Shown in pieces: positions 27,349-35,791 of a stretch of 64,000 nt of DNA. How positions within the stretch are numbered: position 1 is the first letter of the stretch; each line of letters begins with the position of its first letter. The notes beneath the pieces were generated by a model. The model was not told where the DNA came from. It searched no databases and was given only the letters and a program-made list of their open reading frames with translations. The stretch comes from Actinomyces glycerinitolerans (GTDB lineage: Bacteria; Actinomycetota; Actinomycetes; Actinomycetales; Actinomycetaceae), in NCBI RefSeq assembly GCF_900098745.1, contig NZ_FQTT01000009.1, positions 124,001 through 188,000 on the forward strand, read 5' to 3'. The position numbers and the translations under genes are program-made.

Positions 27349-27733
27349 GTTATCGGCGCGAATGCGGTGCTGTAGGCCGGCGTGTCGTGGGGAGGCCGGG
27401 TTATCGGCGCGGATGTGTGTGGTTGGGGCGTGTTGTGGTCTGCCTGCTGGTTCGTTCGGCCGGGGTTTTGTGTGGGTGGTGGTGTCCGGCGCCGGGGCCG
27501 GGGTGGCTTTCCACGACCCCGGGCGACACTGCACGACCCTGGTGCGCTTTCCACGACCCCGGGGTGGTCGTGCAACAGGCACCAAGGTCGTGGAACGCGC
27601 ACCAGGGTCGTGCAAAACACGGCCTGTGTTAGTGCGAGGCGTGCTGAATCATGCCCCACTGTTAATTGGCTCCGACTTTCCCCGCCAAGTCAACGAAGAA
27701 CCCTGATCCTGCACACATGTTTGCGCCGATAAC
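27349..27733. repeat. GTTATCGGCGC motif, two direct copies and one inverted
   Basis: The 11-mer occurs at 27349-27359 and 27400-27410 on the plus strand and at 27723-27733 on the minus strand. The downstream bases are also alike (GAATG, GGATG, AAACATG). The outer copies flank the CACGACC cluster. Confidence 0.6.
27510..27614. repeat. CACGACC motif cluster with 29-bp inverted repeat
   Basis: CACGACC occurs three times on the plus strand and GGTCGTG three times after it. Arms 27530-27558 and 27586-27614 match at 28 of 29 positions; the arm begins TGCACGACCCTGGTGCGC. The 27-base spacer contains an extra GGTCGTGCAA. A related single copy with CACGACCCCAGCGCGC lies near 13156. Confidence 0.8.
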
Positions 27734-27804
27734 TCGCCATATCGATGTACCTCGGCATTCGGCCGACCTGCAGCCAGGTGAGATAGGTCGGTGAGTCGAG
27801 CCGG

Positions 27805-27810
27805 TAGGGT
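27805..27810 (+). promoter_or_regulatory. -10 element of rnhA
   Basis: TAGGGT lies six bases before the ATG at 27817, matching the leaderless pattern seen elsewhere in the window. No Shine-Dalgarno is present. Confidence 0.45.
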
Positions 27811-27816
27811 GCGCCC

Positions 27817-28395
27817 ATGACGATCATTGCTGCGGCGGACGGCTCCGCCCTGGGAAATCCCGGCCCGGCCGGCTGGGCCTGGTATGTGGATGAGGACTGC
27901 TGGGCCGCGGGCGGCTGGGAGAACTCCACCAACAATCGCGGCGAGCTGACCGCCGTGCTAGAGCTGCTGCATGCGACGGCGCAGGCAGGCCTGGCAGGCG
28001 AGGAACTGCTCATCCAGGCCGACTCCCAGTACGTCATCAACTCCCTGACCAAGTGGATTCATGGCTGGAAGAAACGTGGATGGCGCAAGGGCGACGGTAA
28101 GCCGGTCCTCAACGACGACCTCATGAAGCAGTTGGACGCGGCCATGCGCGGACGCAAGGTGCGCTTCGAGTGGGTACGCGGGCATGTCGGCCACCCCCTG
28201 AACGAGGCCGCCGACCAGCGCGCCCGCGCCGCCGCCACCGCCTATCAGCGGGGCGCCAGTGTGCCGACGGGCCCCGGCTGGACCCGTCCCGGCGGGAGCG
28301 CAGCGGTGGGCGGGGACGCGTCGGCGCCTGACTCCGCAGAGCCGGGCGCCGAACCGCGGCGACGGGCGTCGACCGGGGCCGACACGCTCTTCTAA
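27817..28395 (+). CDS. rnhA: Ribonuclease HI
   Basis: This 192-residue RNase HI cleaves the RNA strand of RNA-DNA hybrids. The four acidic catalytic residues are visible: Asp in IIAAADGSALGN, Glu in NNRGELTAVLELL, Asp in IQADSQYVINSL and Asp in NEAADQRAR; the His loop is VRGHVGHPLNE. After about residue 145 comes a 45-residue low-complexity Ala/Gly/Pro tail not needed for catalysis. The tryptophan-rich basic handle (WIHGWKKRGWRKG) is present. Confidence 0.95.
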   Translation: MTIIAAADGSALGNPGPAGWAWYVDEDCWAAGGWENSTNNRGELTAVLELLHATAQAGLAGEELLIQADSQYVINSLTKWIHGWKKRGWRKGDGKPVLNDDLMKQLDAAMRGRKVRFEWVRGHVGHPLNEAADQRARAAATAYQRGASVPTGPGWTRPGGSAAVGGDASAPDSAEPGAEPRRRASTGADTLF

Positions 28396-28423
28396 TGCTC
28401 CCGTCACCGCCCTTACGTGGAAC

Positions 28424-29608
28424 TCAGATGAGCGTCATGGCCTGGCGGGCGATGGCCAGCTCCTCGTTGGTGGGGTAGACCAGCACGGCGATGGCCGAGT
28501 CCGGGGTGGAGACAATGCGCCCGTCGCCGGAGCGGACGGAGTTCTTGTCGGCGTCGATCCGCATCCCCATGAATCCCAGGCGCTCCACCAGCTCGGCGCG
28601 CAGCCGGTCGTCGTTCTCGCCGATGCCGGCGGTGAAGGTCAGGGCGTCCAGGCCGCCCATGACGGCCGTGTAGGCGCCCACGTACTTGACCAGACGATGC
28701 AGGTAGATGTCCATGGCGTCGCGGGCGTCCTGCTCGCCGGCGTCGATGCGCTTCCACACCTCGCGCATGTCGTTGTCCCCGGCCAGGCCCTTCATGCCGG
28801 ACTCGCGGTTGAACAGGTAGTCGATCTCGTCCACGCTCATGCCGGCCACGCGGCCCAGGTGGAACACCGCCGCCGGGTCGATGTCACCGGTGCGCCCGCC
28901 CATGACCAGGCCCTCCAGGGGGGTCAGCCCCATGGAGGTGTCCACGGCGTGTCCGGCCACGACGGCGGAGGCGGAGGCGCCGTTGCCCAGGTGCAGCACG
29001 ATCTGCTTGAGGTCGTCGCGCCCCAGCATGCGTGATACCTCACCGGAGACGTACTGGTGGCTGGTGCCGTGCGCGCCGTAGCGGCGGATGGAGTACTTGT
29101 CGGCGACCTCGCGCTTAAGGGCGTAGCGGGCGGCCTCCTCCGGCAGGTCCTGGAAGAAGGCGGTGTCGAATACGGCCACGTGTGGCACGTCGGACAGCAG
29201 CTCCAGGCCCACCTCGATGCCCTTGAGGTGGGCGGGGTTGTGCAGCGGGCCCAGCGGCACCAGTTCGCTGATCTTGGCGATCACGTCCTCGTCCACCAGG
29301 GCCGGGCCGGAGAAGTAGCGGCCGCCCTGAACCACGCGGTGGCCCACGGCCACGATGTTCGCCTCGGACAGGGTCGGGCCCTTCTCGTCGAACAGGCGCA
29401 GCACCTCGGACAGGCCGTAGCCGTGGTCGGGCACCGGCTCGTCCAACTGGGTCTTCTCCCCGGCGTGCCGGTGAATGATCGTGCCGGTCTCCTCACCGAT
29501 GCGCTCCACCAGGCCCGAGGCCAGGGACTGGCCGGAGTCCGGGTCGACGAGCTGGTACTTGATGGAGGAGGAGCCGGAGTTGATGACGAGGACGGTCCGG
29601 GTGGTCAC
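28424..29608 (-). CDS. ackA: Acetate kinase
   Basis: This 394-residue acetate kinase makes ATP and acetate from acetyl phosphate in fermentative overflow. Typical segments are VLVINSGSSSIKYQL at the N-terminus, VAVFDTAFFQDLP, RRYGAHGTSHQYVS, LHLGNGASASAV, MGLTPLEGLVMGGRTGDIDP and FTAGIGEND. The start is GTG at 29608 with AAAGG about seven bases upstream. It lies 98 bp downstream of pta on the same strand, with two hairpins in the gap, and converges with rnhA. Confidence 0.97.
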   Translation of the reverse strand: MTTRTVLVINSGSSSIKYQLVDPDSGQSLASGLVERIGEETGTIIHRHAGEKTQLDEPVPDHGYGLSEVLRLFDEKGPTLSEANIVAVGHRVVQGGRYFSGPALVDEDVIAKISELVPLGPLHNPAHLKGIEVGLELLSDVPHVAVFDTAFFQDLPEEAARYALKREVADKYSIRRYGAHGTSHQYVSGEVSRMLGRDDLKQIVLHLGNGASASAVVAGHAVDTSMGLTPLEGLVMGGRTGDIDPAAVFHLGRVAGMSVDEIDYLFNRESGMKGLAGDNDMREVWKRIDAGEQDARDAMDIYLHRLVKYVGAYTAVMGGLDALTFTAGIGENDDRLRAELVERLGFMGMRIDADKNSVRSGDGRIVSTPDSAIAVLVYPTNEELAIARQAMTLI

Positions 29609-29660
29609 AATGAGCCTTTCATACGGTCGGGTTCTTACGGACGGGGAAACGGGATGGGAT

Positions 29661-29703
29661 CCGGCCGAAGCCGGCAGTGCCCCGGCGGGGTCGCCGGGGC
29701 ACT
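29661..29703 (-). terminator. Tandem hairpins in the pta-ackA gap
   Basis: In transcription order, the first is a perfect 11-bp stem (arms 29693-29703 and 29676-29686) with a six-base loop. The second, at 29661-29674, is CCGGC-TTCG-GCCGG, whose RNA would be a C(UUCG)G tetraloop. They start 4 bp after the pta stop. No T-run follows. They may cause partial termination or mark an RNA-processing site between pta and ackA. Confidence 0.6.
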
Positions 29704-29706
29704 GGG

Positions 29707-31761
29707 TCAGGCCTGCGCCTGGACGGCGGTGATGGCCACGGTGTTGACGATGTCCTCCACCAGCGCGCCGCGGGACAGGTCATTGACCGGCTTGTTCAGG
29801 CCCTGCAGCACCGGGCCGATGGCGACGGCGCCGGAGGAGCGCTGCACGGCCTTGTAGCCGATGTTGCCGCTGGACAGGTCGGGGAAGATGAACACGTTGG
29901 CGCGGCCGGCCACCTCCGAACCGGGGGCCTTCTTGGCGGCCACGGTCGGGTCGATGGCGGCGTCGTACTGGATGGGGCCCTCCACGGCGAGCTCGGGGGC
30001 CTTCGCCCGCACGATCTCGGTGGCCTCGCGCACCTTGTCCACATCGGCGCCCTTGCCGGAGGTACCGGTGGAGAAGGACAGCATGGCCACCCGGGGCTCC
30101 ACCCCGAACTGGCGGGCGGTCTCCGCGGAGGAGATGGCGATATCGGCCAGCTGCTCGGCGGTCGGGTCGGGGTTGACGGCGCAGTCGCCGTACACCAGCA
30201 CCCGGTCCTCCAGCAGCATCAGGAACACCGAGGACACGATTGACGTGCCCGGCTTGGTCTTGATGATCTGGAAGGACGGCACGATCGTGTGGGCGGTGGT
30301 GTGGGCCGCCCCGGAGACCATGCCGTCGGCGTCGCCCATGTGCACCATCATGGTGCCGAAGTAGGACACGTCCTGCACCCGGTCGCGCGCCTGCTCCAGG
30401 GTGACGCCCTTCTTGGCGCGCAGGCGGGCGAACTCGACGGCGTACTTCTCCAGCAGCTCGGGGTCGGTGGTGGATACGACGCGGGCCGCGGAGATGTCCA
30501 GACCCAGTTCGGCGGCGCGTTCCCGCACCGTGGCCTCGTCACCCAGCAGGATCAGGTCGGCGATGCCGCGGCGGGCGATGACGTCCGCGGCACGCAGGAT
30601 GCGGTCGTCGTCGGGCTCGGGCAGCACGATGGTCTTGCGGTCGCCGCGGGAGCGTTCGATCAGCTCCGCCTGGAACATGATGGGGGTGACCACCTCGCTG
30701 GGCTCCACCTCCAGGGCGGCCAGCAGGCCGTCAACGTCGGCCTCCTGCTCGAAGGTGGTCACGGCGACGTCGAGCTTGCGGGACGATGCCTGGCCCAGCC
30801 CGCCCTGCAGGGGGCCGGCAACGGAGGCGGCCGCGAAGGTGTCCAGCGGCGAGGTCATAACCGGCAGCGGCAGGCGCAGGCCCTTGATCAGGCGCAGCGC
30901 GTGCGGAGCCACCTCGAAGCCGCCGTTGAGGACCAGGCCGGAAAGGTTCGGGAAGCCGGCGGAGGCCTGCGCGGCCGCCAGCGAGATCAGGGCGGCGGAG
31001 CGGTCGGCGGGGACGATCACCACCTGCCCCTCATCCAGGCGCTCCAGCACGTGGGAGACATCCATGGCGGCGATCAGTACACCCTCCGCCTCGCGGTCGA
31101 GCAGGGCCTCGTCACCACTGATGAGAGTGCCGTCGATCGCGTTCATCACCTCGCGTACGGAGGGGGCGCTCAGCAGGGGCACCTCGGGCAGGGTCGTGGT
31201 GGTTACGCCCTCCAGGTCGGCCAGGGCGGCGGCCACATCGGCGCGCGTGTCCGCCGGGCACTTGTTGGCCACGACGGCGACGGTGCGGGCGTGGTTGTCG
31301 GCGATCTCGGCCATGGAGACCTCCACGCTGCCGCGCACATCCTCGGGGTCGCCCTGCCCGGAGACCACCAGCAGCACGGGCACGCCGATGTTCGCGGCTA
31401 CGCGGGCGTTGAGCTCCAGCTCGGGATTCCCGACGACGTCGGAGAAGTCCGAGCCGTCGATGATGACGACGTCGTGGTCGCGCGCGACGGCCCGGTAGGC
31501 GTCCACGATGCGGGACAAGGACTCGTCGGGGTCGGCGTGGAACTCGTCCCAGGTGACGCCGATGCACTGTGCGGCCGGGGTGGTGGAGCCGCAGCGGCGC
31601 AGCAGCAGGTCGAGGAAGGGCTCGTTGTCACGGGAGGCGACGAAGGGGCGGAACACACCCACCTTCGCCACGACTTTCGTCAGGGAGGCGACCAGGCCCA
31701 GGGCCACGGTCGACTTGCCGGTACCGGCATTGGGGGAGGCGATGTAAATGCTGCGCGCCAC
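29707..31761 (-). CDS. pta: Phosphate acetyltransferase, long form
   Basis: This 684-residue three-domain Pta converts acetyl-CoA and phosphate to acetyl phosphate. The N-terminal P-loop, BioD/CobQ-like domain has SPNAGTGKSTVALGL. A middle DRTGG domain spans roughly residues 200-340. The catalytic PTA domain starts near 360, with TIVLPEPDDDRILRAADV, VSGAAHTTAHTIVPSFQI and SFSTGTSGKGADVDKVREA. The start is GTG at 31761 with AAGGA upstream at a rather long spacing of about 12 bases. It is the first gene of pta-ackA. Confidence 0.96.
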   Translation of the reverse strand: MARSIYIASPNAGTGKSTVALGLVASLTKVVAKVGVFRPFVASRDNEPFLDLLLRRCGSTTPAAQCIGVTWDEFHADPDESLSRIVDAYRAVARDHDVVIIDGSDFSDVVGNPELELNARVAANIGVPVLLVVSGQGDPEDVRGSVEVSMAEIADNHARTVAVVANKCPADTRADVAAALADLEGVTTTTLPEVPLLSAPSVREVMNAIDGTLISGDEALLDREAEGVLIAAMDVSHVLERLDEGQVVIVPADRSAALISLAAAQASAGFPNLSGLVLNGGFEVAPHALRLIKGLRLPLPVMTSPLDTFAAASVAGPLQGGLGQASSRKLDVAVTTFEQEADVDGLLAALEVEPSEVVTPIMFQAELIERSRGDRKTIVLPEPDDDRILRAADVIARRGIADLILLGDEATVRERAAELGLDISAARVVSTTDPELLEKYAVEFARLRAKKGVTLEQARDRVQDVSYFGTMMVHMGDADGMVSGAAHTTAHTIVPSFQIIKTKPGTSIVSSVFLMLLEDRVLVYGDCAVNPDPTAEQLADIAISSAETARQFGVEPRVAMLSFSTGTSGKGADVDKVREATEIVRAKAPELAVEGPIQYDAAIDPTVAAKKAPGSEVAGRANVFIFPDLSSGNIGYKAVQRSSGAVAIGPVLQGLNKPVNDLSRGALVEDIVNTVAITAVQAQA

Positions 31762-31978
31762 GGTTCAGCTGTCCTTCTTGCGTCTCGACGTCGAGTGTGG
31801 GTGCGCCGCGGGCGGCCGTAGCGCATCGGACCTAAGTCTGCCCCAACCGACGCGGTCTTGGGGGCCGCAGAGACGGCCAGCGGGTGTTTATGACCGACTT
31901 TTTGGTCACCTTGGGGCTCGCGGCTGCCTGGAGTGACCCTCGTCGTCCGCCCCGATCCGGCTGGGGGTGGAGCAGGGT

Positions 31979-32725
31979 CTAGCCGGTGAAGAGGGAGGTT
32001 TCGAAGGAGTAGCGCGAAGCGCGATAGAGGTGGTCGCCGTACTCGATGACGCGCCCCGCGGCGTCGTAGGTGGTGCGTTGGGCCGTCAGTAGTGCGGCGC
32101 GGCGGCGCTCATGCAGGGTGTCCGCCTCCTTGGCGGTGGCATTGCGGGCGCCGATCACCTGCTTGGCGGTGGCGGGCATGACTCCGCGTGAACGCAGCAG
32201 GTCATATAGACCCTTCTGCTCCAGTTCCTGGCGGGAAGGGGCGATGGCGGCGGGGAGGAGGTTGTGCATGAGGGCGATCGGTTCGCCGTCGGCGCTGCGC
32301 AGACGGCGCAGTCGGGTTACTTGGGTGCCGGGGTCTACCTCCAGGTGCTCGGCCTCCTTCGCGTCGGCTGGGTGGGTGTCGTATTCCAGCAGCCGGGTGG
32401 AGACTTGGTAGCCGGCGGCGGTCAGGTCGGCCAACAGGCTGGATAGTTCCATGGGGCGGCGCACATGCGGGGAGGCGACCACCGTGCCGGCACCGCGGCG
32501 CCGGGAGACCAGGCCTCGATCCGCCAGGGACTGTAGTGCCTGGCGTGTGGTGGGGCGGGAGACTTGCAGGCGCCGCGCCATGGAGACCTCGTCCTCGATG
32601 CGGGTCCCGGGCGTAAGGGTGCCGTCCAGTATGAGCGCGCCGAGTGTCTCCGCGATCTGTGTGTACAGCGGGAGGTCACTGGTGCGGTCAATGACAATCT
32701 CTGGCTGGTAGGGGGTGTCCGGCAT
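31979..32725 (-). CDS. GntR-family (HutC/UTRA) transcriptional regulator
   Basis: This 248-residue regulator has an N-terminal winged helix (residues about 15-85: LYTQIAETLGALILDG, then RLQVSRPTTRQALQSLADRGLV and RRRGAGTVV) and a C-terminal UTRA effector domain (from about 95), with HNLLPAAIAPSR and YGDHLYRASRYSFE. HutC-type regulators bind sugars or sugar phosphates or fatty acids. It is divergent from the sugar porter gene across a 151-bp gap holding a palindrome at 32748-32771, so it probably controls that transporter and itself. Confidence 0.92.
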   Translation of the reverse strand: MPDTPYQPEIVIDRTSDLPLYTQIAETLGALILDGTLTPGTRIEDEVSMARRLQVSRPTTRQALQSLADRGLVSRRRGAGTVVASPHVRRPMELSSLLADLTAAGYQVSTRLLEYDTHPADAKEAEHLEVDPGTQVTRLRRLRSADGEPIALMHNLLPAAIAPSRQELEQKGLYDLLRSRGVMPATAKQVIGARNATAKEADTLHERRRAALLTAQRTTYDAAGRVIEYGDHLYRASRYSFETSLFTG

Positions 32726-32747
32726 GCAGGCTCTCTGGGCGGGTGAT

Positions 32748-32771
32748 CATTGAACACATAGCGTGTCAATG
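32748..32771. promoter_or_regulatory. Candidate GntR operator between the regulator and the sugar porter
   Basis: CATTGAACAC-ATAGC-GTGTCAATG is a near-palindrome (one extra A in the left arm), starting 23 bp upstream of the GntR start codon. A direct partial copy, CAATGAACA, overlaps the right edge. Confidence 0.5.
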
Positions 32772-32876
32772 AACAACATGGTACGGCGCTGCGGCGTCCG
32801 CGGGTAGGTTTGGGGACGCCAATTTCGGCTCGTGTTCTAGCCTGCTCAAGGCTGCAGGATCTTCAAGGAGATAACT

Positions 32877-34493
32877 ATGTCCCCATCCCGGGTTGCCGTT
32901 GGCGACTACAGTCTTGAGACAATCCAGGATCTGGTCGAAGCGACTCCGCCGTCGGGTAAGAAGCGTTCGCTGGGAGTCATAGCCCTGGTAGCCACGCTTG
33001 GTTCACTGCTTTTCGGCTACGACACCGGCGTGATCTCCGGTGCCCTCCCTTACATGTATCTGCCCGCCGACGCCGACGGCCTCGCCCTGAAGACCTGGGA
33101 GGAGGGCCTGGTCGGTACCTTCCTGTGCATCGGCGCCGCGGTGGGCGCCTCCGTTGGTGGCAAGCTCTCCGACAGGTACGGGCGGCGCCACAACATCACC
33201 ATGTTGGCGATCATCTTCCTGATCGGCGCCCTGGGCTGCGCCGCCTCGCCGAGTTTCTGGATCCTGTGCCTGTTCCGGGTCATCCTTGGCTTCGCCGTCG
33301 GCGGGGCCTCCGTCACGGTCCCGGTCTTCCTCGGCGAGACCGCCCCAAAACGCATCCGCGGCACCCTGGTGGCCGTGGACCAGATGATGATCGTCTTCGG
33401 GCAATTCCTCGCCTACTCCATGAATGCCATCCTCGCCCACGCGCGCGGTGGGCCCCGGGTCACGGTCGCGAACGACGTCGTCAATTCCGCCGGTGAGACG
33501 GTCGCTCGCGCGGGCGAGACCGTCACCTGGGAGAGTGTGCAGAACCTGGCCAATGTCGTGGCGGTGTCCGGCAACGGGGTGACCTGGCGCTACATGCTGG
33601 TGCTGGCCTCGATCCCGGCCGTCGCACTGTGGATCGGTATCCGCCTCATGCCCGAGTCATCGCGCTGGTACGTGGCCAACTTGCGTATTCCAGAGGCGAT
33701 CGGCTCCCTCAAGCGCGTGCGCAACGAGGAAAAGGACGGCCCCATCGCCGACGAGATCGATGAGATGCTTCAAGTCCAGCGCAAGGAGGCCAATCAGGAG
33801 AAGTGGCGGCTGTCCCAGATCTGGCACACCAAGTGGACGCGCCACCTGCTCATTATCGGCATCATCCTGGGGCTGGCCGACCAGATGACGGGCATCAACA
33901 CCGCCATGTACTACACGCCGAAGGTGCTCGCCGCCGCCGGTCTGCCCATGAGTGACGCCATCTCGCTCAACGTGATTTCCGGAGGCGTGTCCTTCATCGG
34001 CTCGGCGGTCGGCCTGTGGCTGGTTACCAAGTTCGCCCGCCGCCACGTCGGCATCTATCAGGAGACCAGCATCGTGATCTCGTTGACCCTGCTGGCCGCG
34101 GTGTTCTTCTTTCTCATTCAGCCCTACCAGAATGAGGACGGCGACATCATTGGCGCCCCGACCTTCGCACCCTTCCTGGTGCTGATCATTGTGAGCCTGT
34201 TCGTATTCGCCAAGCAGTCGGGCACGGTCAGTTGGGTTATCGTCGCCGAGATCTTCCCCAGCAAGATCCGCGGCACGGCCGTCGGACTCGCCATCGGTGC
34301 GCTGTGGATCGCCAACGCCATCGTTGCCGCCGTGTTTCCGATCATGATGGAGGGGCTGGGCGGGGCGCTGACCTACCTCATCTTCGCTGCGGTCAATGTC
34401 GTATCGCTCATCTTCTACATCAAGTTCGTGCCCGAGACGAAGTACGACTCCCTGGAGGAGCTGGAGGAGCGCTTCGAGCGGGAATACAGCTGA
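32877..34493 (+). CDS. MFS sugar porter
   Basis: This 538-residue member of the MFS sugar porter family (XylE/GalP/IolT type) is a proton-sugar symporter in the membrane. It has 12 helices with GSLLFGYDTGVISGA in helix 1, KLSDRYGRRHN after helix 2, PESSRWYV after helix 6, and PETKYDSLEELEERF after helix 12; all are family signatures. An insert of about 45 residues (RVTVANDVVNSAGETV and following) enlarges the loop after helix 5. RBS AAGGAG lies eight bases before the ATG. It is divergent from the GntR gene and convergent with the LacI gene. The substrate is not determinable; inositol, xylose, galactose or glucose are candidates. Confidence 0.94.
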   Translation: MSPSRVAVGDYSLETIQDLVEATPPSGKKRSLGVIALVATLGSLLFGYDTGVISGALPYMYLPADADGLALKTWEEGLVGTFLCIGAAVGASVGGKLSDRYGRRHNITMLAIIFLIGALGCAASPSFWILCLFRVILGFAVGGASVTVPVFLGETAPKRIRGTLVAVDQMMIVFGQFLAYSMNAILAHARGGPRVTVANDVVNSAGETVARAGETVTWESVQNLANVVAVSGNGVTWRYMLVLASIPAVALWIGIRLMPESSRWYVANLRIPEAIGSLKRVRNEEKDGPIADEIDEMLQVQRKEANQEKWRLSQIWHTKWTRHLLIIGIILGLADQMTGINTAMYYTPKVLAAAGLPMSDAISLNVISGGVSFIGSAVGLWLVTKFARRHVGIYQETSIVISLTLLAAVFFFLIQPYQNEDGDIIGAPTFAPFLVLIIVSLFVFAKQSGTVSWVIVAEIFPSKIRGTAVGLAIGALWIANAIVAAVFPIMMEGLGGALTYLIFAAVNVVSLIFYIKFVPETKYDSLEELEERFEREYS

Positions 34494-34527
34494 CCTCCCG
34501 TCGCCGAAGTCAGTTGAAGTGACGCGC

Positions 34528-34561
34528 CGAGGTCGGTCGACGGTAACGTGCACCGACCTCG
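34528..34561. terminator. Bidirectional hairpin between the sugar porter and LacI genes
   Basis: A perfect 10-bp stem (CGAGGTCGGT at 34528-34537 with its complement at 34552-34561) with a 14-base loop lies between two convergent genes. Confidence 0.65.
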
Positions 34562-34592
34562 ACGACGTCGGGCGGGGGCGCCGGGTTGAACG

Positions 34593-35609
34593 TCAGCCGG
34601 TGGAGGAGGCGCGGACAACCAGGTGCCCCTCGGCACCGACGTCCTGAGGCGGGGGAGGGTTGTTTGGCCGTCGCAGTAGGGCATCGGCCCGCTCGACGAC
34701 GAGGCGCACGGCGTCGCGGGCCATCTGCTGATCCGGTTGATTCAAGCTGGTGAGTGCGAACTCCGCCCGCCGTGCCAGATAGGTGTTGTCGTAAGAGGCC
34801 AGTGGCACGCGCCCCGTGCCCTCGGGCCCCAGCTCCCGCAGCACGGCGACGGCGTCGATGGCGAGCATGTCGTTGTGGGTGATCAGCCCCATTCGCGGTG
34901 TGCCGGCGTCCAGCAGTCGGCGTATGGCGGTGCCGGCGTCGTCGTCGCCCGCTTCCGCGGTGTTCAGAACCAGTCCGGCGCTGTGGGCGGCCCGGGCCAG
35001 GGACTTCCCGCGGGTCAGGCGAGAGGCGTCGTCGTCCATTCTGGGCGTCACGTATCCCAAGGAGTTGACTCCCCGCGAGAGAAGGTGGGAGACGATCTGC
35101 TCGGCGGCGTGCCGCTCGTCGATGTGGACGGCGTCGACATGTCCGCCCGGGGAGCGTCGACTAATCACGCAGGTGGGCGTCTCCTCGCCCAATGCGACCA
35201 GCTGTGCGTTCGTCAGCCACGGGGACACCAGGATTAATCCGAGTACGCGCACGCCCAGGAGGGAGTCGATGGCCCGCCGCAGACGCTCCTGATCTTCGGC
35301 GCCGACGGTGACGAAGACCGTGAGCCCCGCCTGGGCGGCGGCGGCGTCCAGGGAACGGGAGACCTGCTCGAAGAAGGCGTTGCGGAGGTTGGGCAGTACC
35401 AGGCCGATCGTGGTGGAGCGCTGGCGCGCCAGCGCCGAGGCCGCCGTGTTGATCCGGTAACCGAGCGAATCGGCCACCTGCATGATGTGTGCGCGCGTGT
35501 CCTCGGCGACCCGCGGGGAGCCGCTCAGCGCCAGGGAGACCAGGCTGCGGGATACCCCGGCGGCAGCGGCGACGTCGGACTGGGTGACGTCGTGACCGTT
35601 GGCGGCCAT
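34593..35609 (-). CDS. LacI-family transcriptional regulator
   Basis: This 338-residue LacI/GalR regulator has a helix-turn-helix TQSDVAAAAGVSRSLVSLAL, the hinge helix region (INTAASALARQRS), and a periplasmic-binding-protein-like effector domain from about residue 60 (IGLVLPNLRNAFFEQV; VPLASYDNTYLA). The start at 35609 is preferred because GGAG lies six bases upstream; an in-frame ATG at 35621 would add four residues. It converges with the sugar porter, which it may control together with the GntR protein. The ligand is unknown. Confidence 0.92.
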   Translation of the reverse strand: MAANGHDVTQSDVAAAAGVSRSLVSLALSGSPRVAEDTRAHIMQVADSLGYRINTAASALARQRSTTIGLVLPNLRNAFFEQVSRSLDAAAAQAGLTVFVTVGAEDQERLRRAIDSLLGVRVLGLILVSPWLTNAQLVALGEETPTCVISRRSPGGHVDAVHIDERHAAEQIVSHLLSRGVNSLGYVTPRMDDDASRLTRGKSLARAAHSAGLVLNTAEAGDDDAGTAIRRLLDAGTPRMGLITHNDMLAIDAVAVLRELGPEGTGRVPLASYDNTYLARRAEFALTSLNQPDQQMARDAVRLVVERADALLRRPNNPPPPQDVGAEGHLVVRASSTG

Positions 35610-35779
35610 TAGGTACTCCATCCTGCCCGCTTCGGCGAGGATGCGGACAAGGAGACTCTAGCCGATAGCAAAGCGTGCGGAGGGAGCGGGACGCGCGGAC
35701 GCCGTCGAGAGCCCGGGAGATTGTGGCGCTCAGCTGTGGCGCTCGCGGACGCCGGCGTCGTCGCACCGGCGGATCCCGC

Positions 35780-35785
35780 TATCCT
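35780..35785 (+). promoter_or_regulatory. -10 element of guaA
   Basis: TATCCT lies six bases before the GTG at 35792, giving a leaderless transcript that starts with GTG. The in-frame GTG at 35786 directly abuts the hexamer and would be too close. Confidence 0.5.
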
Positions 35786-35791
35786 GTGCCG

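Larger units (their letters stand above)
27225..27804. other. Repeat-rich intergenic region between ptsH and rnhA
   Basis: I see no gene in this 580-bp stretch; short frames are unsupported. It holds two GTTATCGGCGC copies and an inverted third, a CACGACC cluster with a 29-bp inverted repeat, and a long G/T-rich strand bias around 27340-27500. Confidence 0.65.

Noticed and set aside
27225..27804. Short frames in the ptsH-rnhA gap as genes
   Set aside because: They run through inverted repeats in several frames on both strands, with no start signals or homology.
30289..31821. A 510-codon plus-strand frame opposite pta
   Set aside because: Same composition artefact; pta has unmistakable domains on the other strand.
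35675..35791. N-terminal extension of GuaA to an upstream ATG
   Set aside because: The extension is Arg-rich and outside the GuaA family pattern, and the -10 hexamer TATCCT lies inside it.
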